From assembly GCA_003674045.1 (NCBI GenBank), contig PENC01000028.1, positions 45,006 to 109,005 on the forward strand: 64,000 nt of DNA, given 5' to 3'. Below are positions 1-8,292 of this stretch, piece after piece (position 1 is the stretch's first letter; every line of letters starts with the position of its first letter). The notes under the pieces are model-generated. The model ran no database searches. It had not been told where the DNA came from and saw only the letters and a list, made by a program, of their open reading frames with translations. The translations under genes and the position numbers were made by a program. The DNA comes from Streptomyces griseocarneus. GTDB taxonomy: Bacteria > Actinomycetota > Actinomycetes > Streptomycetales > Streptomycetaceae.

Positions 1-104
1 AGCTCCGCCTTCTTCCCCGCGCGTGCCTGGCCGCCGGTGAGGATGTACAGCCGGTCCGGGCTGCCGGGCACGGTCGAGGGGTCCTCGGGTCCGGGCTCGT
101 TCAT
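1..104 (-). CDS. DUF742 protein (conservon CvnC-like), N-terminal part only
   Basis: Only the first 34 or so codons are inside the window; the gene runs off the left edge. The visible N-terminus ends in LYILTGGQAR, the start typical of DUF742 proteins, which follow a roadblock protein in Streptomyces conservons. The ATG at 102-104 overlaps the TGA of the roadblock gene (101-103) in an ATGA, so translation is probably coupled. A small Ras-like GTPase (CvnD) is expected next, outside the window. The family assignment rests mainly on this context. Confidence 0.75.
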   Translation of the reverse strand, partial: MNEPGPEDPSTVPGSPDRLYILTGGQARAGKKAE

Positions 105-508
105 GTCACGGGACCGCCGACCCGCGGCGGGCTGGTGAGGTGCGAGCCGATCCGGGCCACGAGGTCCCGCATCCGCATGCCCATCAGCTCGGCGTCCACG
201 TCGTCATCGGCCAGCACCGCGAGGAACGCCCCGGACCCCGCGGCCATCAGGTAGAAGAAACCGCCGTCGACCTCGATCACGACCAGGCGCATCTGCCCGT
301 CCCCGTGGGGGAATTCGGCGGCGATGGCGGTCGAGAGGCTCTGCAGACCGGCACAGGCGGCGGCCAGGCGGTCCGCGGCGTCGGGGTCCGTTCCGTACTG
401 GGCCATGCGCAGGCCGTCCGAGGACAGCACGATCACGTGGCGGGTCTGCGGAACACCTGTTGCCAGGTCCTTGAGCATCCAGTCCATGTTGAACCGCGGC
501 TGCGTCAC
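101..508 (-). CDS. Roadblock/LC7 domain protein (conservon CvnB-like)
   Basis: A 135-residue roadblock/LC7 fold protein, the conservon component thought to regulate a partner small GTPase at the membrane. The opening motif FNMDWMLKDLATGVP and the core RHVIVLSSDGLRMA are typical of actinobacterial members. I chose the GTG at 506-508 because GGAAGAG lies just upstream, within the end of the kinase-like gene, and because family members start close to this point. A longer frame to 541 exists but would overlap the upstream gene. Gene order kinase-like, roadblock, DUF742 with near-zero spacing indicates one operon. Confidence 0.88.
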   Translation of the reverse strand: MTQPRFNMDWMLKDLATGVPQTRHVIVLSSDGLRMAQYGTDPDAADRLAAACAGLQSLSTAIAAEFPHGDGQMRLVVIEVDGGFFYLMAAGSGAFLAVLADDDVDAELMGMRMRDLVARIGSHLTSPPRVGGPVT

Positions 509-512
509 TTGG

Positions 513-2042
513 CTACTCTTCCTTGTCTGACGGGATATCACTGTCCGGCCGGGTGGCGTCCCGCTCCGAGGGCTCCCCGTTGATGCCTCTGGTGAAGGCG
601 CCCAGCCACATGCCGGGCTGCTTGGGGGGTTCCTCCGGACCGGTCTGCCGGGCCTGCCTCGTGGTCTCCGCCCGTTCGCGTTCCCGCTCCCGCTGGGCGG
701 CCGCCGCGCGGCCGAACGGCAGGGGCGCGGGGCCGCGCCGCCGTCGGCGCTGCGGCAGTCCGCTGTCCCCGAGCGGCGGCGGGACGAGGTGCTCCATCAT
801 CGGCGGCGGGGCCTCGGGGCCGGGCACGGGGATCTTCTGGCCGGGACGGCGCTTGGACTTGAACGGCGGAAGCTTGGGGGCGCGTGCGATGTCGCCGCCG
901 GGGTGCTTGCTCGCGGTGATCAGGTCCATGGGGATGACCAGTACCGCGCGCACCCCGCCGTAGGCGGAGGGGCGCAGCGAGACCAGGAAGTTGTAGTCGC
1001 GGGCGAGCCGGCTGACCACCGCCAGGCCCAGCCGGGGCGCCTCGCCGAGGTCGTCCAGGTCCAGCGCGCCCTCGCGGTTGAGGACCCGGTCGGTGCGGCG
1101 GCGGGCCTCGTCGGTCAGGCCGACGCCCGCGTCCTCGATCTCGACCGCGATGCCGGACTGGATGTCCACGGCGGTGAGGTGCACCCGGGTCTGCGGCGGG
1201 GAGTAGCGCGTGGCGTTGTCCAGCAGCTCGGCGAGCGCGTGGATCACGGGCTCGACGGCGGGCCCGGTCACGGCGACGTCCGCCACCGAGTGCAGGTCGA
1301 CCCGCCGGTACTCCAGGATCCGCGACATGGCGCCGCGCAGCACGTTGTAGAGGGGGATCTCGTTGCGCCACTGGCGGCCGGGGCGGGAGCCGCCGAGCAC
1401 CGCGATGCTGTCGGCGAGCCTGCCGGTCAGGGCGTTGCCGTGGTCGAGGTGGAGGAGGTCGCCGAAGACGTCGGGGTCGTTGCCGTGCTTGTGCTCCATC
1501 TCCCGGATGTCGTAGGCCTGCTGATGGACGATGGCCTGCACGCGGCGGGCGATGTTCACGAAGGCGCGCTGCGCGGAGTCGCGCAGGCCCTCCTCCGCCT
1601 GCACCGCCTCGATGACGGACTTCAGGACCGAGCGGTGGGCGGCCGCGTAGCCGGGCTCCAGGTCGTGGACCGGGAGGGTGTGCCGCAGGACGACCTCGGT
1701 GGGCTCGCCCCGCTGGAGGAGGTGGATCGCCTTGGGCAGCAGCTCCTTGGCCAGCCGCCGGGTCTCCGCCTCGTGCTGGTCCAGTCGGCGGCGGAGCCCG
1801 GCCTCCTGCTCGGCGGAGCGCCGCCGCAGGTTGGCGATCACCCGTCCGCGCCGGGCGGCCTCGGAGGAGGCCAGTGCCACCGCCACGGTGGCCGAGGAAC
1901 CGCACCAGGCCACCGGCGTACGCGCCTGTGGGGCCACGGCGAAAATCGCCGCCCCCGTGCATACCGCCAGCACCAGTGGGGAGATCAGCCATATCAGAGC
2001 GGAGGCGGGCCGCCGTTGAACGGACGAACCGGTACCAACCAT
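513..2042 (-). CDS. Membrane sensor histidine kinase-like ATP-binding protein (conservon CvnA-like)
   Basis: About 509 residues. Two hydrophobic segments lie near the N-terminus (around LIWLISPLVLAVCTGAAIF and VAWCGSSATVAVALASS), followed by a coiled, charged linker and a GHKL ATPase domain with the N-box ALAELLDNATRYS near residue 270 and the G-box EDAGVGL. The tail is long, Pro/Arg-rich and probably disordered. Conservon CvnA proteins resemble sensor kinases and are proposed to form a membrane complex with CvnB-D. The frame is open to 2345, but the ATG at 2040-2042 has GAGG at good spacing and starts just before the first membrane segment, as in relatives; upstream residues look like non-coding sequence. 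Confidence 0.85.
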   Translation of the reverse strand: MVGTGSSVQRRPASALIWLISPLVLAVCTGAAIFAVAPQARTPVAWCGSSATVAVALASSEAARRGRVIANLRRRSAEQEAGLRRRLDQHEAETRRLAKELLPKAIHLLQRGEPTEVVLRHTLPVHDLEPGYAAAHRSVLKSVIEAVQAEEGLRDSAQRAFVNIARRVQAIVHQQAYDIREMEHKHGNDPDVFGDLLHLDHGNALTGRLADSIAVLGGSRPGRQWRNEIPLYNVLRGAMSRILEYRRVDLHSVADVAVTGPAVEPVIHALAELLDNATRYSPPQTRVHLTAVDIQSGIAVEIEDAGVGLTDEARRRTDRVLNREGALDLDDLGEAPRLGLAVVSRLARDYNFLVSLRPSAYGGVRAVLVIPMDLITASKHPGGDIARAPKLPPFKSKRRPGQKIPVPGPEAPPPMMEHLVPPPLGDSGLPQRRRRRGPAPLPFGRAAAAQRERERERAETTRQARQTGPEEPPKQPGMWLGAFTRGINGEPSERDATRPDSDIPSDKEE

Positions 2043-2482
2043 CGGGATCCTCGGAACTGTTGGGAAAGGCACGGGTGCCGGGCGCGCGTTCTCCGGGTTC
2101 GTCGGACTCCCTGTGCCCGGACTCCGAGTTCCCGGAAAGCGGCGGCAGCGCAGCACTTGTCCGCAGCGTTCCGTGGTCGCCACGGTCCGTTGCGCGACAT
2201 GGAGCGTAGCCGGTCGTGAGGCTCTCCGGCGTGAAGTTGTCATATTCGCCGATTGGGCTGACGAGGAAATTCGAAAGCCTCCATAATGCCCCGCGCAATA
2301 AACCCCGAATATGCTTCCGAATGTCTCGGATGAAAGTTCGACCACTTTCGGACGTCATGATCCGGCCCGGTCCAGGCCAGGCGTGAAGGTCACGCTCCCG
2401 AGTGGTGGGTCCGACGAACGCTGCACGTGGCCTCGCCGAGGGAGTTAGGCTCACCCCACCACATCCCCTGGGAGACATCGCC
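2043..2482. promoter_or_regulatory. Divergent intergenic region between conservon and AAA/TPR gene
   Basis: About 440 bases with no convincing gene. The stretch from roughly 2220 to 2345 is clearly richer in A/T than its surroundings (for example AAATTCGAAAG and CATAATG), as expected for promoters serving the two divergent genes. I cannot place a -10/-35 pair with confidence. Confidence 0.45.
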
Positions 2483-5191
2483 ATGTCAGGGCCTCAGCGT
2501 GAACAGAACGCCTCCGCCGCCCTGTTCGAGCGTGAGCTCGAGCTCAAGACAGCGAGGCAGGCCGTGCACCGCCTGTGCGGGCACGTTGCAGAAGGGAGGA
2601 CCCGGCTCGGTGGCCTGCTGCTCTACAGCGGCGAAGCGGGCCTCGGTAAAACCGCATTGCTCACCGAGATCAGGCGTCATGCCACGGAGAGCTGTCAGTG
2701 CACCGTGCTGTTCGCGAGGGGCAGCGAGTCGGCGCGGTCCGTGCCGTTCCATGTCATCCGGCAGCTGATCCAGCCGATGCTCGCCGGGCTGTCCCCGGCG
2801 GACCGGCAGGATCTCCTCGGTGACTGGCACGGCATCGTCGGGCCTGCCCTCGGCATCATCCCGCCGGCCGGGCAGCAGGACCCGCAGGGCGTCCGTGACG
2901 GTCTCGACTGGCTCGTCACCCAACTCGCCACGACCAAGGGGTCGGTGGTCCTCGTCATCGACGACGCCCACTGGGCCGATGCCGAGTCCCTCTCCTGGCT
3001 CACGGACTTCGCCGTGCGGCTGCGTGAGACGCCGATGCTCGCCGTCGTGGCCTACCGGCCGGGCGAACTGCCGGATCACACACCGAAGTTCCGCGATCTG
3101 GTCAACGGCCGCACCAGCCGCCCCGTGGAACTGCGGAAGCTGACGCCCGACGCCGTCAGCCAGTTGGTGCACGACGCGTACGGCGACGAGGCGGACGACC
3201 CGTTCTGCCGCGAGGTCTGGGCGGTCACCGGAGGCAACCCCTTCGAGGCCGTCGAGCTCATCGCCAAGTCGCAGGACCGCGACCTGAAACCGATCGAGGA
3301 ATTCGCCGTGCAACTGCGCGGCCTGGGCTCGGAGACGCGGGGCAGCGGTCTGGTGGCCGCCGTCGAGCAGCTCGGTGCCCCGGTCCTCCGGTTCGCGTAC
3401 GCCGCGGCCGTCCTCGGCACCGAGATCTCGCCGTCCCTGGCCGCGAACCTCGCCGCCATGGGCCCGGCACAGGCCGAGGAGTGCGCCGACAAGCTGCGCA
3501 AGGCCCGTATCCTCAGCGGCTCGACCGACCTGGAGTTCGTCCACCCGCTGATCGGCACCGCCTTCTACCGGGCGATCCCCGCGGCCACCCGCACCGCCAT
3601 GCACGGCCAGGCCGCCTGGGCGGTCACCGAGGCCGGGCAGGGCGCGGCGGCGGCCTCGCGGCACCTGCTGGAGGTCCATCCCGACGACGACGCCGAGCTG
3701 GTGGGGCAGCTGCGGGAGGCGGCGCGCGAGCATCTCGCCGTCGGCGCCCCCGACGCGGCCCGCCGCTGTCTGGAGCGGGCGCTGCGCGAGCCACCGCCCG
3801 AGGAGGACCGTGCCTCGGTGCTCTACGAGCTGGGCTGCGCCACGCTGCTCACCTCACCGCCGACCACGATCAACCACCTGAAGGCGGCCCTCGCCCTGCC
3901 GGACCTCTCCGACGAGATGCGGGTCAACGCCACCTACCGGCTCTCGCAGGCGTACGCCCACAGCAATCAGCCCAGGGAGGCCGCGGAGGTGCTCCTGAGG
4001 GAGGCCGCGCGGACGCCGGCGGGGCCGGGCCGGATGCGGCTGCAGGCCGCGTACTACCTGTGGCAGGGCACCCAGGTCGACGAGGACGACTCCCTCGGCA
4101 GGTCCCAGCGGATCTCCGAGCTCGCCGACCACCTCCCCGGCCGGGACAACGCCGAGCGCGCGCTGCTCACGCTCCGCGCCTTCGACGCCCTGATCCGGGG
4201 CGAGGACGCCGTGCGCATCATCGAGCTCGTCGACCGCATCCTGGTGGACGGCCATCTGCCCAAGGGCCTGAACTGGACGAACACCGAGTGGGGCTTCGAA
4301 CTCCCCTGTATTCTCGGCGTCGTCTACGCCTACACGGACCGGCTGGACCAGGCGGAGGAGCTGTTCGACGAGGCCGTGAGCGACTTCGAGGTCTCCGGCT
4401 GGCGCGGTGCCCACCTGGCCTTCGCCAACCACTTCCTCGGCATGGTGCACCGGCGGCGCGGTGAGCTCGACCACGCCGAGCAGCTGGTGCGGAAGTCGCT
4501 CAAACTGGCCAAACGTCTCGGCCCCAACCTGGCCATCCAGTGGGACAGCATCTGCTCGCTGATCGACATCCTGCTGGCGCGCGGCGACACGCAGGCGGCC
4601 TGGGCGGTCGCCGAGGAGAACGGATTCCGCGCTCCCTACTCCCCGGCGGTCATCTTCCCGGACGCGGCGTGCATGGCCGGCCGGCTGCTGCTCGCCGTGG
4701 GGCGGACGAAGGAGGCCATCGCCGAATTCGAGACCGCGGGCCGCAAGCTGGAGGAGCGGGGCAGGAACAACACCCTCTGGGCGCCCTGGGCGCTCGACCT
4801 CGCCGTCGCGGTCGCGCCGGACGACCCAGAGCGCGCGAAGGCCCTCGCCGACCGGGCCGTGCGCAACGCCGCCCGCTTCGGCACCGACACCGCCGTCGGG
4901 GAGGCACTCCGCCTGGCCGCGAGGGTGGAGGCCGACCCCGAGGAGGCGGAGCGGAAGCTCGGCCGGGCCGTGACCCAGCTGCGCAGGTCCCCTTGCGCGT
5001 ACGAATTCGCGGCCGCCCTGGTGGACCACGGCACCGCGCTGCGCGCGCTCGGCCGTACCGCCGAGGCCGGGGAGCGGTTCCGAGAGGGCCTCGCGCAGGC
5101 CGAGAAGTGCTGTGCCGACGGCCTGGTCGAGCAGGCGCGCACGGAGCTGGCCGCGCTGCCCAGCGAAGAGGCGGAGGCGAACGTGCGATAA
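2483..5191 (+). CDS. Large AAA ATPase/TPR protein related to LAL regulators but lacking the LuxR HTH
   Basis: About 902 residues. The N-terminus has a Walker A motif GEAGLGKT (residues 50-57) and a Walker B-like VVLVIDDAHW near residue 155; the remainder is alpha-helical and TPR-like. This is the layout of LAL (large ATP-binding LuxR) regulators, but the protein ends after the TPR part (AALPSEEAEANVR) with no C-terminal LuxR DNA-binding domain, and no such domain is found in other frames before the convergent Ku gene. It may act as a STAND-type signalling ATPase or be a truncated regulator. Start chosen at ATG 2483, with GGGAG at 2470-2474; an in-frame start at 2402 lacks support. Confidence 0.8.
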   Translation: MSGPQREQNASAALFERELELKTARQAVHRLCGHVAEGRTRLGGLLLYSGEAGLGKTALLTEIRRHATESCQCTVLFARGSESARSVPFHVIRQLIQPMLAGLSPADRQDLLGDWHGIVGPALGIIPPAGQQDPQGVRDGLDWLVTQLATTKGSVVLVIDDAHWADAESLSWLTDFAVRLRETPMLAVVAYRPGELPDHTPKFRDLVNGRTSRPVELRKLTPDAVSQLVHDAYGDEADDPFCREVWAVTGGNPFEAVELIAKSQDRDLKPIEEFAVQLRGLGSETRGSGLVAAVEQLGAPVLRFAYAAAVLGTEISPSLAANLAAMGPAQAEECADKLRKARILSGSTDLEFVHPLIGTAFYRAIPAATRTAMHGQAAWAVTEAGQGAAAASRHLLEVHPDDDAELVGQLREAAREHLAVGAPDAARRCLERALREPPPEEDRASVLYELGCATLLTSPPTTINHLKAALALPDLSDEMRVNATYRLSQAYAHSNQPREAAEVLLREAARTPAGPGRMRLQAAYYLWQGTQVDEDDSLGRSQRISELADHLPGRDNAERALLTLRAFDALIRGEDAVRIIELVDRILVDGHLPKGLNWTNTEWGFELPCILGVVYAYTDRLDQAEELFDEAVSDFEVSGWRGAHLAFANHFLGMVHRRRGELDHAEQLVRKSLKLAKRLGPNLAIQWDSICSLIDILLARGDTQAAWAVAEENGFRAPYSPAVIFPDAACMAGRLLLAVGRTKEAIAEFETAGRKLEERGRNNTLWAPWALDLAVAVAPDDPERAKALADRAVRNAARFGTDTAVGEALRLAARVEADPEEAERKLGRAVTQLRRSPCAYEFAAALVDHGTALRALGRTAEAGERFREGLAQAEKCCADGLVEQARTELAALPSEEAEANVR

Positions 5192-5218
5192 CCCCGGGGT
5201 GAACGTGCCGAGGGCGCG

Positions 5219-6217
5219 TCAGGAAGCCCGGCGGCCGGTTTTCTTCGCCGCGGTCTTCCTGGCCCCCTTGGCGGCGGCGCCTTCCGAGGCGGTGCTCTTG
5301 GCCGTGCTCTTCCCGCTCCGGGAAGAAGCGGCGGAGGGTGCCGCCTTCTTGGTGGACGCCTGCTTCGCACGCGTGGATTTCTTCGCCGGACCCCGGGTGG
5401 ATTTCCCGGCCGACCGGCTTCCGGTGGAATCCGCCGCGGGCTTCTTGGCAGCGGAATCGATGGACGCCTGCAAAGCGGCCATGAGGTCGATGACATTGTC
5501 GGGCGCCGGGGTGGTGGCCTTTCTCGACGGCGCCGGTTTGTCGGACAGGTGCGCGGAAATGAGTTCGCCCAGTGCGATCTCGTATTCGTCCTCCATCGCG
5601 TCGAGGTCGAAGTCCTCGGACAGTGTGTCCATCAGGCTGGTGGCCATCTTGAGCTCCTGGGGCCGCACGGTCACCGAGGACGGCGGGGCCAGCCCCTCGC
5701 TGTCACGGATCTCGTCGGGCCAGTACATGGTGTGGAGAGTCAGCAGCTCGCCGTGCACCCGCAGCAGCGCGAGCGACTCCCGGGTACGTAGCGCGATCTT
5801 GGTCACGGCGACCCGGTCGGTCTGTTTGAGGGTCTCCCGCAGCAGCACGTACGGCTTGTTCGCCGCCGCGCTCTCCGGCGCCAGGTAGTAGGAGTTCGTC
5901 AGCTGGAGCGGGTCGATCCGAGCGGAGTCGACGAAGGCCAGGACGTCGATGAGCTTCTTGCTGGGCAGCGGCAGCCCGGACAGCTCCTGCTGGGTGACGA
6001 CGGCGGTGTGCCCCTCGTCGTCCTCGAAGCCCTTGGCGAGGTGCTCGTAGCCGACCTCCTCGCCGCACACCTCGCAGACCCGTCGGAGATGGATCCGGCC
6101 GCCGTCCGCGTCGTGGACCTGGTGCAGCTTGAGGCCGTGCTCCTGCGTCGCGGCGTACAGCCGCACGGGAACGGAGACCAGCCCGAAGCCGATCGCACCC
6201 TTCCACATGGTTCGCAT
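5219..6217 (-). CDS. ku: Non-homologous end joining protein Ku
   Basis: A 332-residue bacterial Ku. It starts MWKGAIGFGLVSVPVRLY after three residues, the signature N-terminus, and carries the central Ku core to about residue 255. It then has a long Lys/Ala/Ser-rich tail (from about 258), the DNA-binding extension common in actinobacteria. Ku homodimers thread onto double-strand break ends and recruit LigD activities. It is divergent from the LigD-type polymerase gene at 6250, with only 32 bases between starts, and GGAGGGA precedes the ATG. This is the end-binding part of an NHEJ cassette. Confidence 0.96.
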   Translation of the reverse strand: MRTMWKGAIGFGLVSVPVRLYAATQEHGLKLHQVHDADGGRIHLRRVCEVCGEEVGYEHLAKGFEDDEGHTAVVTQQELSGLPLPSKKLIDVLAFVDSARIDPLQLTNSYYLAPESAAANKPYVLLRETLKQTDRVAVTKIALRTRESLALLRVHGELLTLHTMYWPDEIRDSEGLAPPSSVTVRPQELKMATSLMDTLSEDFDLDAMEDEYEIALGELISAHLSDKPAPSRKATTPAPDNVIDLMAALQASIDSAAKKPAADSTGSRSAGKSTRGPAKKSTRAKQASTKKAAPSAASSRSGKSTAKSTASEGAAAKGARKTAAKKTGRRAS

Positions 6218-6249
6218 AATTTGTTCCCTCCGAGGGGAATTCCTACCTT

Positions 6250-7152
6250 ATGCCCGCATCCTCGGAGCGGCAGGCGGTGCGGATCGAGGGGCACCGGCTG
6301 TCGCTCTCGCACCTCGACCGGGTGCTGTTCCCCGCCACGGGCCACACCAAGGCCCAGGTGCTGCGCTACTACGCGGAGATCGCCGCCGTGCTGGTGCCGC
6401 ACACCGCCGGCCGCCCCGCCTCCTTCGTCCGTGCCCCGGAAGGCGCGGAGGGCCAGTCCTGGATCGCCAAGAACCCGCCGGGCGGCGCGCCGGGCTGGGT
6501 GCCGGTGGTGCCGGTGGAGCACCGGGAGGGCGTCACCGAGCAGGTCGTGGTCGACTCCGCCGCCGCGCTGATCGCGATGGTGAACCTGGGGGCGTACGAG
6601 ATCCACGTCCCGCAGTGGAAGGCCGCCGCGGGGCCCGGCGCGCACGACCGGCTGGTTCTCGACCTCGACCCCGGGCCGGGCACCGACCTGGTCGTCTGCT
6701 GCCGGGTCGCCCAGCGGCTGCGGCAGCTCCTCGACGCCGACGGGCTCACCGCCCACGCCGTCGTCTCCGGCTCCAAGGGCCTGCACCTGTACGCCCCGCT
6801 GCACCCGGCGCCGGGGCGGGACGTCTCCGCGTACGCCAGGGAGCTGGCGGCCCGCATGATGGGCGAGCACCCGGGGCTCGTGGTGGTGTCCATGGCCCGG
6901 ATCGAGCGCCGTGGCAAGGTGCTCATCGACTGGTCGCAGAACGCGAGCGCGAAGACCACCGCCGCCCCGTACACCGTCCGGCTGCGGGAGCGGCCGGGGG
7001 TGGCCGCCCCGGTCACCTGGGACGAGGTCGCGGCATGCCGGGAGCCGGGCGAGCTCTTCTTCGGCCCGGAGGAGGTCCTCGAACGCGTCGCCGACTTCGG
7101 GGACCTGCTGGCGCCGCTCACCGGTGACGCCACGCGCGCCGCGCTGCCGTGA
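6250..7152 (+). CDS. LigD-type NHEJ DNA polymerase/primase (stand-alone polymerase domain)
   Basis: A 300-residue stand-alone archaeo-eukaryotic primase-type polymerase. The metal-binding DLDPGPG motif lies near residue 138, SGSKGLHLY follows, and the IDWSQN motif near the C-terminus is diagnostic of LigD polymerase domains. It fills gaps and adds nucleotides at broken ends during NHEJ. In mycobacteria this domain is fused to nuclease and ligase domains in LigD; here polymerase and ligase are separate convergent genes and no nuclease (3'-phosphoesterase) domain is seen. The ATG at 6250 agrees with the family N-terminus. Confidence 0.94.
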   Translation: MPASSERQAVRIEGHRLSLSHLDRVLFPATGHTKAQVLRYYAEIAAVLVPHTAGRPASFVRAPEGAEGQSWIAKNPPGGAPGWVPVVPVEHREGVTEQVVVDSAAALIAMVNLGAYEIHVPQWKAAAGPGAHDRLVLDLDPGPGTDLVVCCRVAQRLRQLLDADGLTAHAVVSGSKGLHLYAPLHPAPGRDVSAYARELAARMMGEHPGLVVVSMARIERRGKVLIDWSQNASAKTTAAPYTVRLRERPGVAAPVTWDEVAACREPGELFFGPEEVLERVADFGDLLAPLTGDATRAALP

Positions 7153-7168
7153 ACGTCCGGTACGCGGC

Positions 7169-8122
7169 TCAGCCGAGTCGGGTGAGGTCCGGGCGCAGCC
7201 GGTGCCAGACGGGGTGCCGGAGGTGGCCCGCGGGAGTCCAGCCCGAGAAGGTGACCTCGGCGACCAGCTTGGGCTCGACCCAGTGCGCGCCGGGCACGTC
7301 GACCGGCTCCACGAACGGCGAGTCGGGGCGCGCGACCACGTCGAGATAGCGGACGAGCTCCCGCCGCTCCCGGTCGGACATGCCCGAGCCGACGGAACCG
7401 GTGTACCGCAGCCCGCCCGGTTCCGCCACGCCGACGATGACGGAGCCCGGCAGCCCGGTGAGCGCGCCACGGCCCTCCGACCAGCCGCCGATGATCACGT
7501 CGATGGTGTTCACATGCTTGGTCTTGCGCCATTCGGGTGAACGGACGCCCGGTGTGTAGACGGACGTGAGCCGTTTCGCCACGAGGCCCTCGAAGCCGCC
7601 CTTCAGGGTGGCGTGCCAGGCCCGCAGGGCGTGCCCTTCCATATGGGCGGGCACCGAGCAGTGCGGGCCGCCCAGCCCCAGTCCGGCCAGGACGGCCCGG
7701 CGCTCGTGGTAGGCGGTGGCGAGCAGGGACCGGCCGTTCAGGTGCATGACGTCGAAGAGCATCAGATGGACGGGGTACTCCATGGCCAGCTGTGCCGCGC
7801 GGCGCGGGTTCATGACGCCCATCCGGCGCTGGAGCAGGCCGAAGTCCGGCTGCCCCTGGGGGCCCAGGACGACGATCTCGCCGTCCAGGACCGCCGTGCG
7901 GCGGCGGAACCGCTCGCCGAGCACGCGCAGCTCGGGGTAGGTGGCGGTCACGTCGTTCCCGGCCCGGGTCATCAGCTGGAGCGCGCCTTCGCCGGAGGCG
8001 TTGACCACGCAGCGCACGCCGTCCCACTTCACCTCGAAGCCCCACGCGGTGTCCTCGCCTTCGGCGGGCAGGGGGCCGGGGGTGGCGAGCATCGGCTGGA
8101 TGACGGGGACGGGGTATCCCAT
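7169..8122 (-). CDS. ATP-dependent DNA ligase (LigD-type ligase domain)
   Basis: A 317-residue ATP-dependent ligase made of the nucleotidyltransferase domain (to about residue 200) and an OB-fold domain. The adenylated lysine is K32 in EVKWDGVR; VLDGEIV, FEGLVAK and EWRKTKH match downstream nucleotidyl-transfer motifs. It seals breaks during NHEJ together with Ku and the polymerase. I chose ATG 8120-8122 (MGYPVPVIQPMLA), the usual start; the frame is open to 8209. Its stop lies 16 bases from the stop of the polymerase gene, with convergent transcription. Confidence 0.93.
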   Translation of the reverse strand: MGYPVPVIQPMLATPGPLPAEGEDTAWGFEVKWDGVRCVVNASGEGALQLMTRAGNDVTATYPELRVLGERFRRRTAVLDGEIVVLGPQGQPDFGLLQRRMGVMNPRRAAQLAMEYPVHLMLFDVMHLNGRSLLATAYHERRAVLAGLGLGGPHCSVPAHMEGHALRAWHATLKGGFEGLVAKRLTSVYTPGVRSPEWRKTKHVNTIDVIIGGWSEGRGALTGLPGSVIVGVAEPGGLRYTGSVGSGMSDRERRELVRYLDVVARPDSPFVEPVDVPGAHWVEPKLVAEVTFSGWTPAGHLRHPVWHRLRPDLTRLG

Positions 8123-8239
8123 ACCCCGATCATCGACGGCGGTCCTTGTTCCCGCCTCTCGGCTCCGCCGGGCCCGCGGCCGAGGTTCTCGCCGTTGTAC
8201 TGCGCCCACCGGGTTGCCACGTGATGCGGTTCGGCGGCT

Positions 8240-8292
8240 GCGGGCCGTCGGCAGCTGGGCGCGCAGTTCCCCGCGCCCCTTACAGGGCGCGG
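8240..8292 (+). repeat. Intergenic GC-rich repeat, copy A, with hairpin
   Basis: Contains the 20-base core CGCAGTTCCCCGCGCCCCTT followed by AC and AGGGCGC. GCGCCC and GGGCGC form a short hairpin with a CTTACA loop. The same core occurs at 19830-19849 and a partial inverted version at 14455-14510. The element runs through the stop codon of the PHP gene (8280-8282), so it may serve as its transcription terminator. Confidence 0.7.

Noticed and set aside
538..2484. Alternative frame overlapping the conservon kinase-like gene
   Set aside because: Pro/Arg-rich shadow product; the frame at 513-2042 has membrane helices and a GHKL domain.
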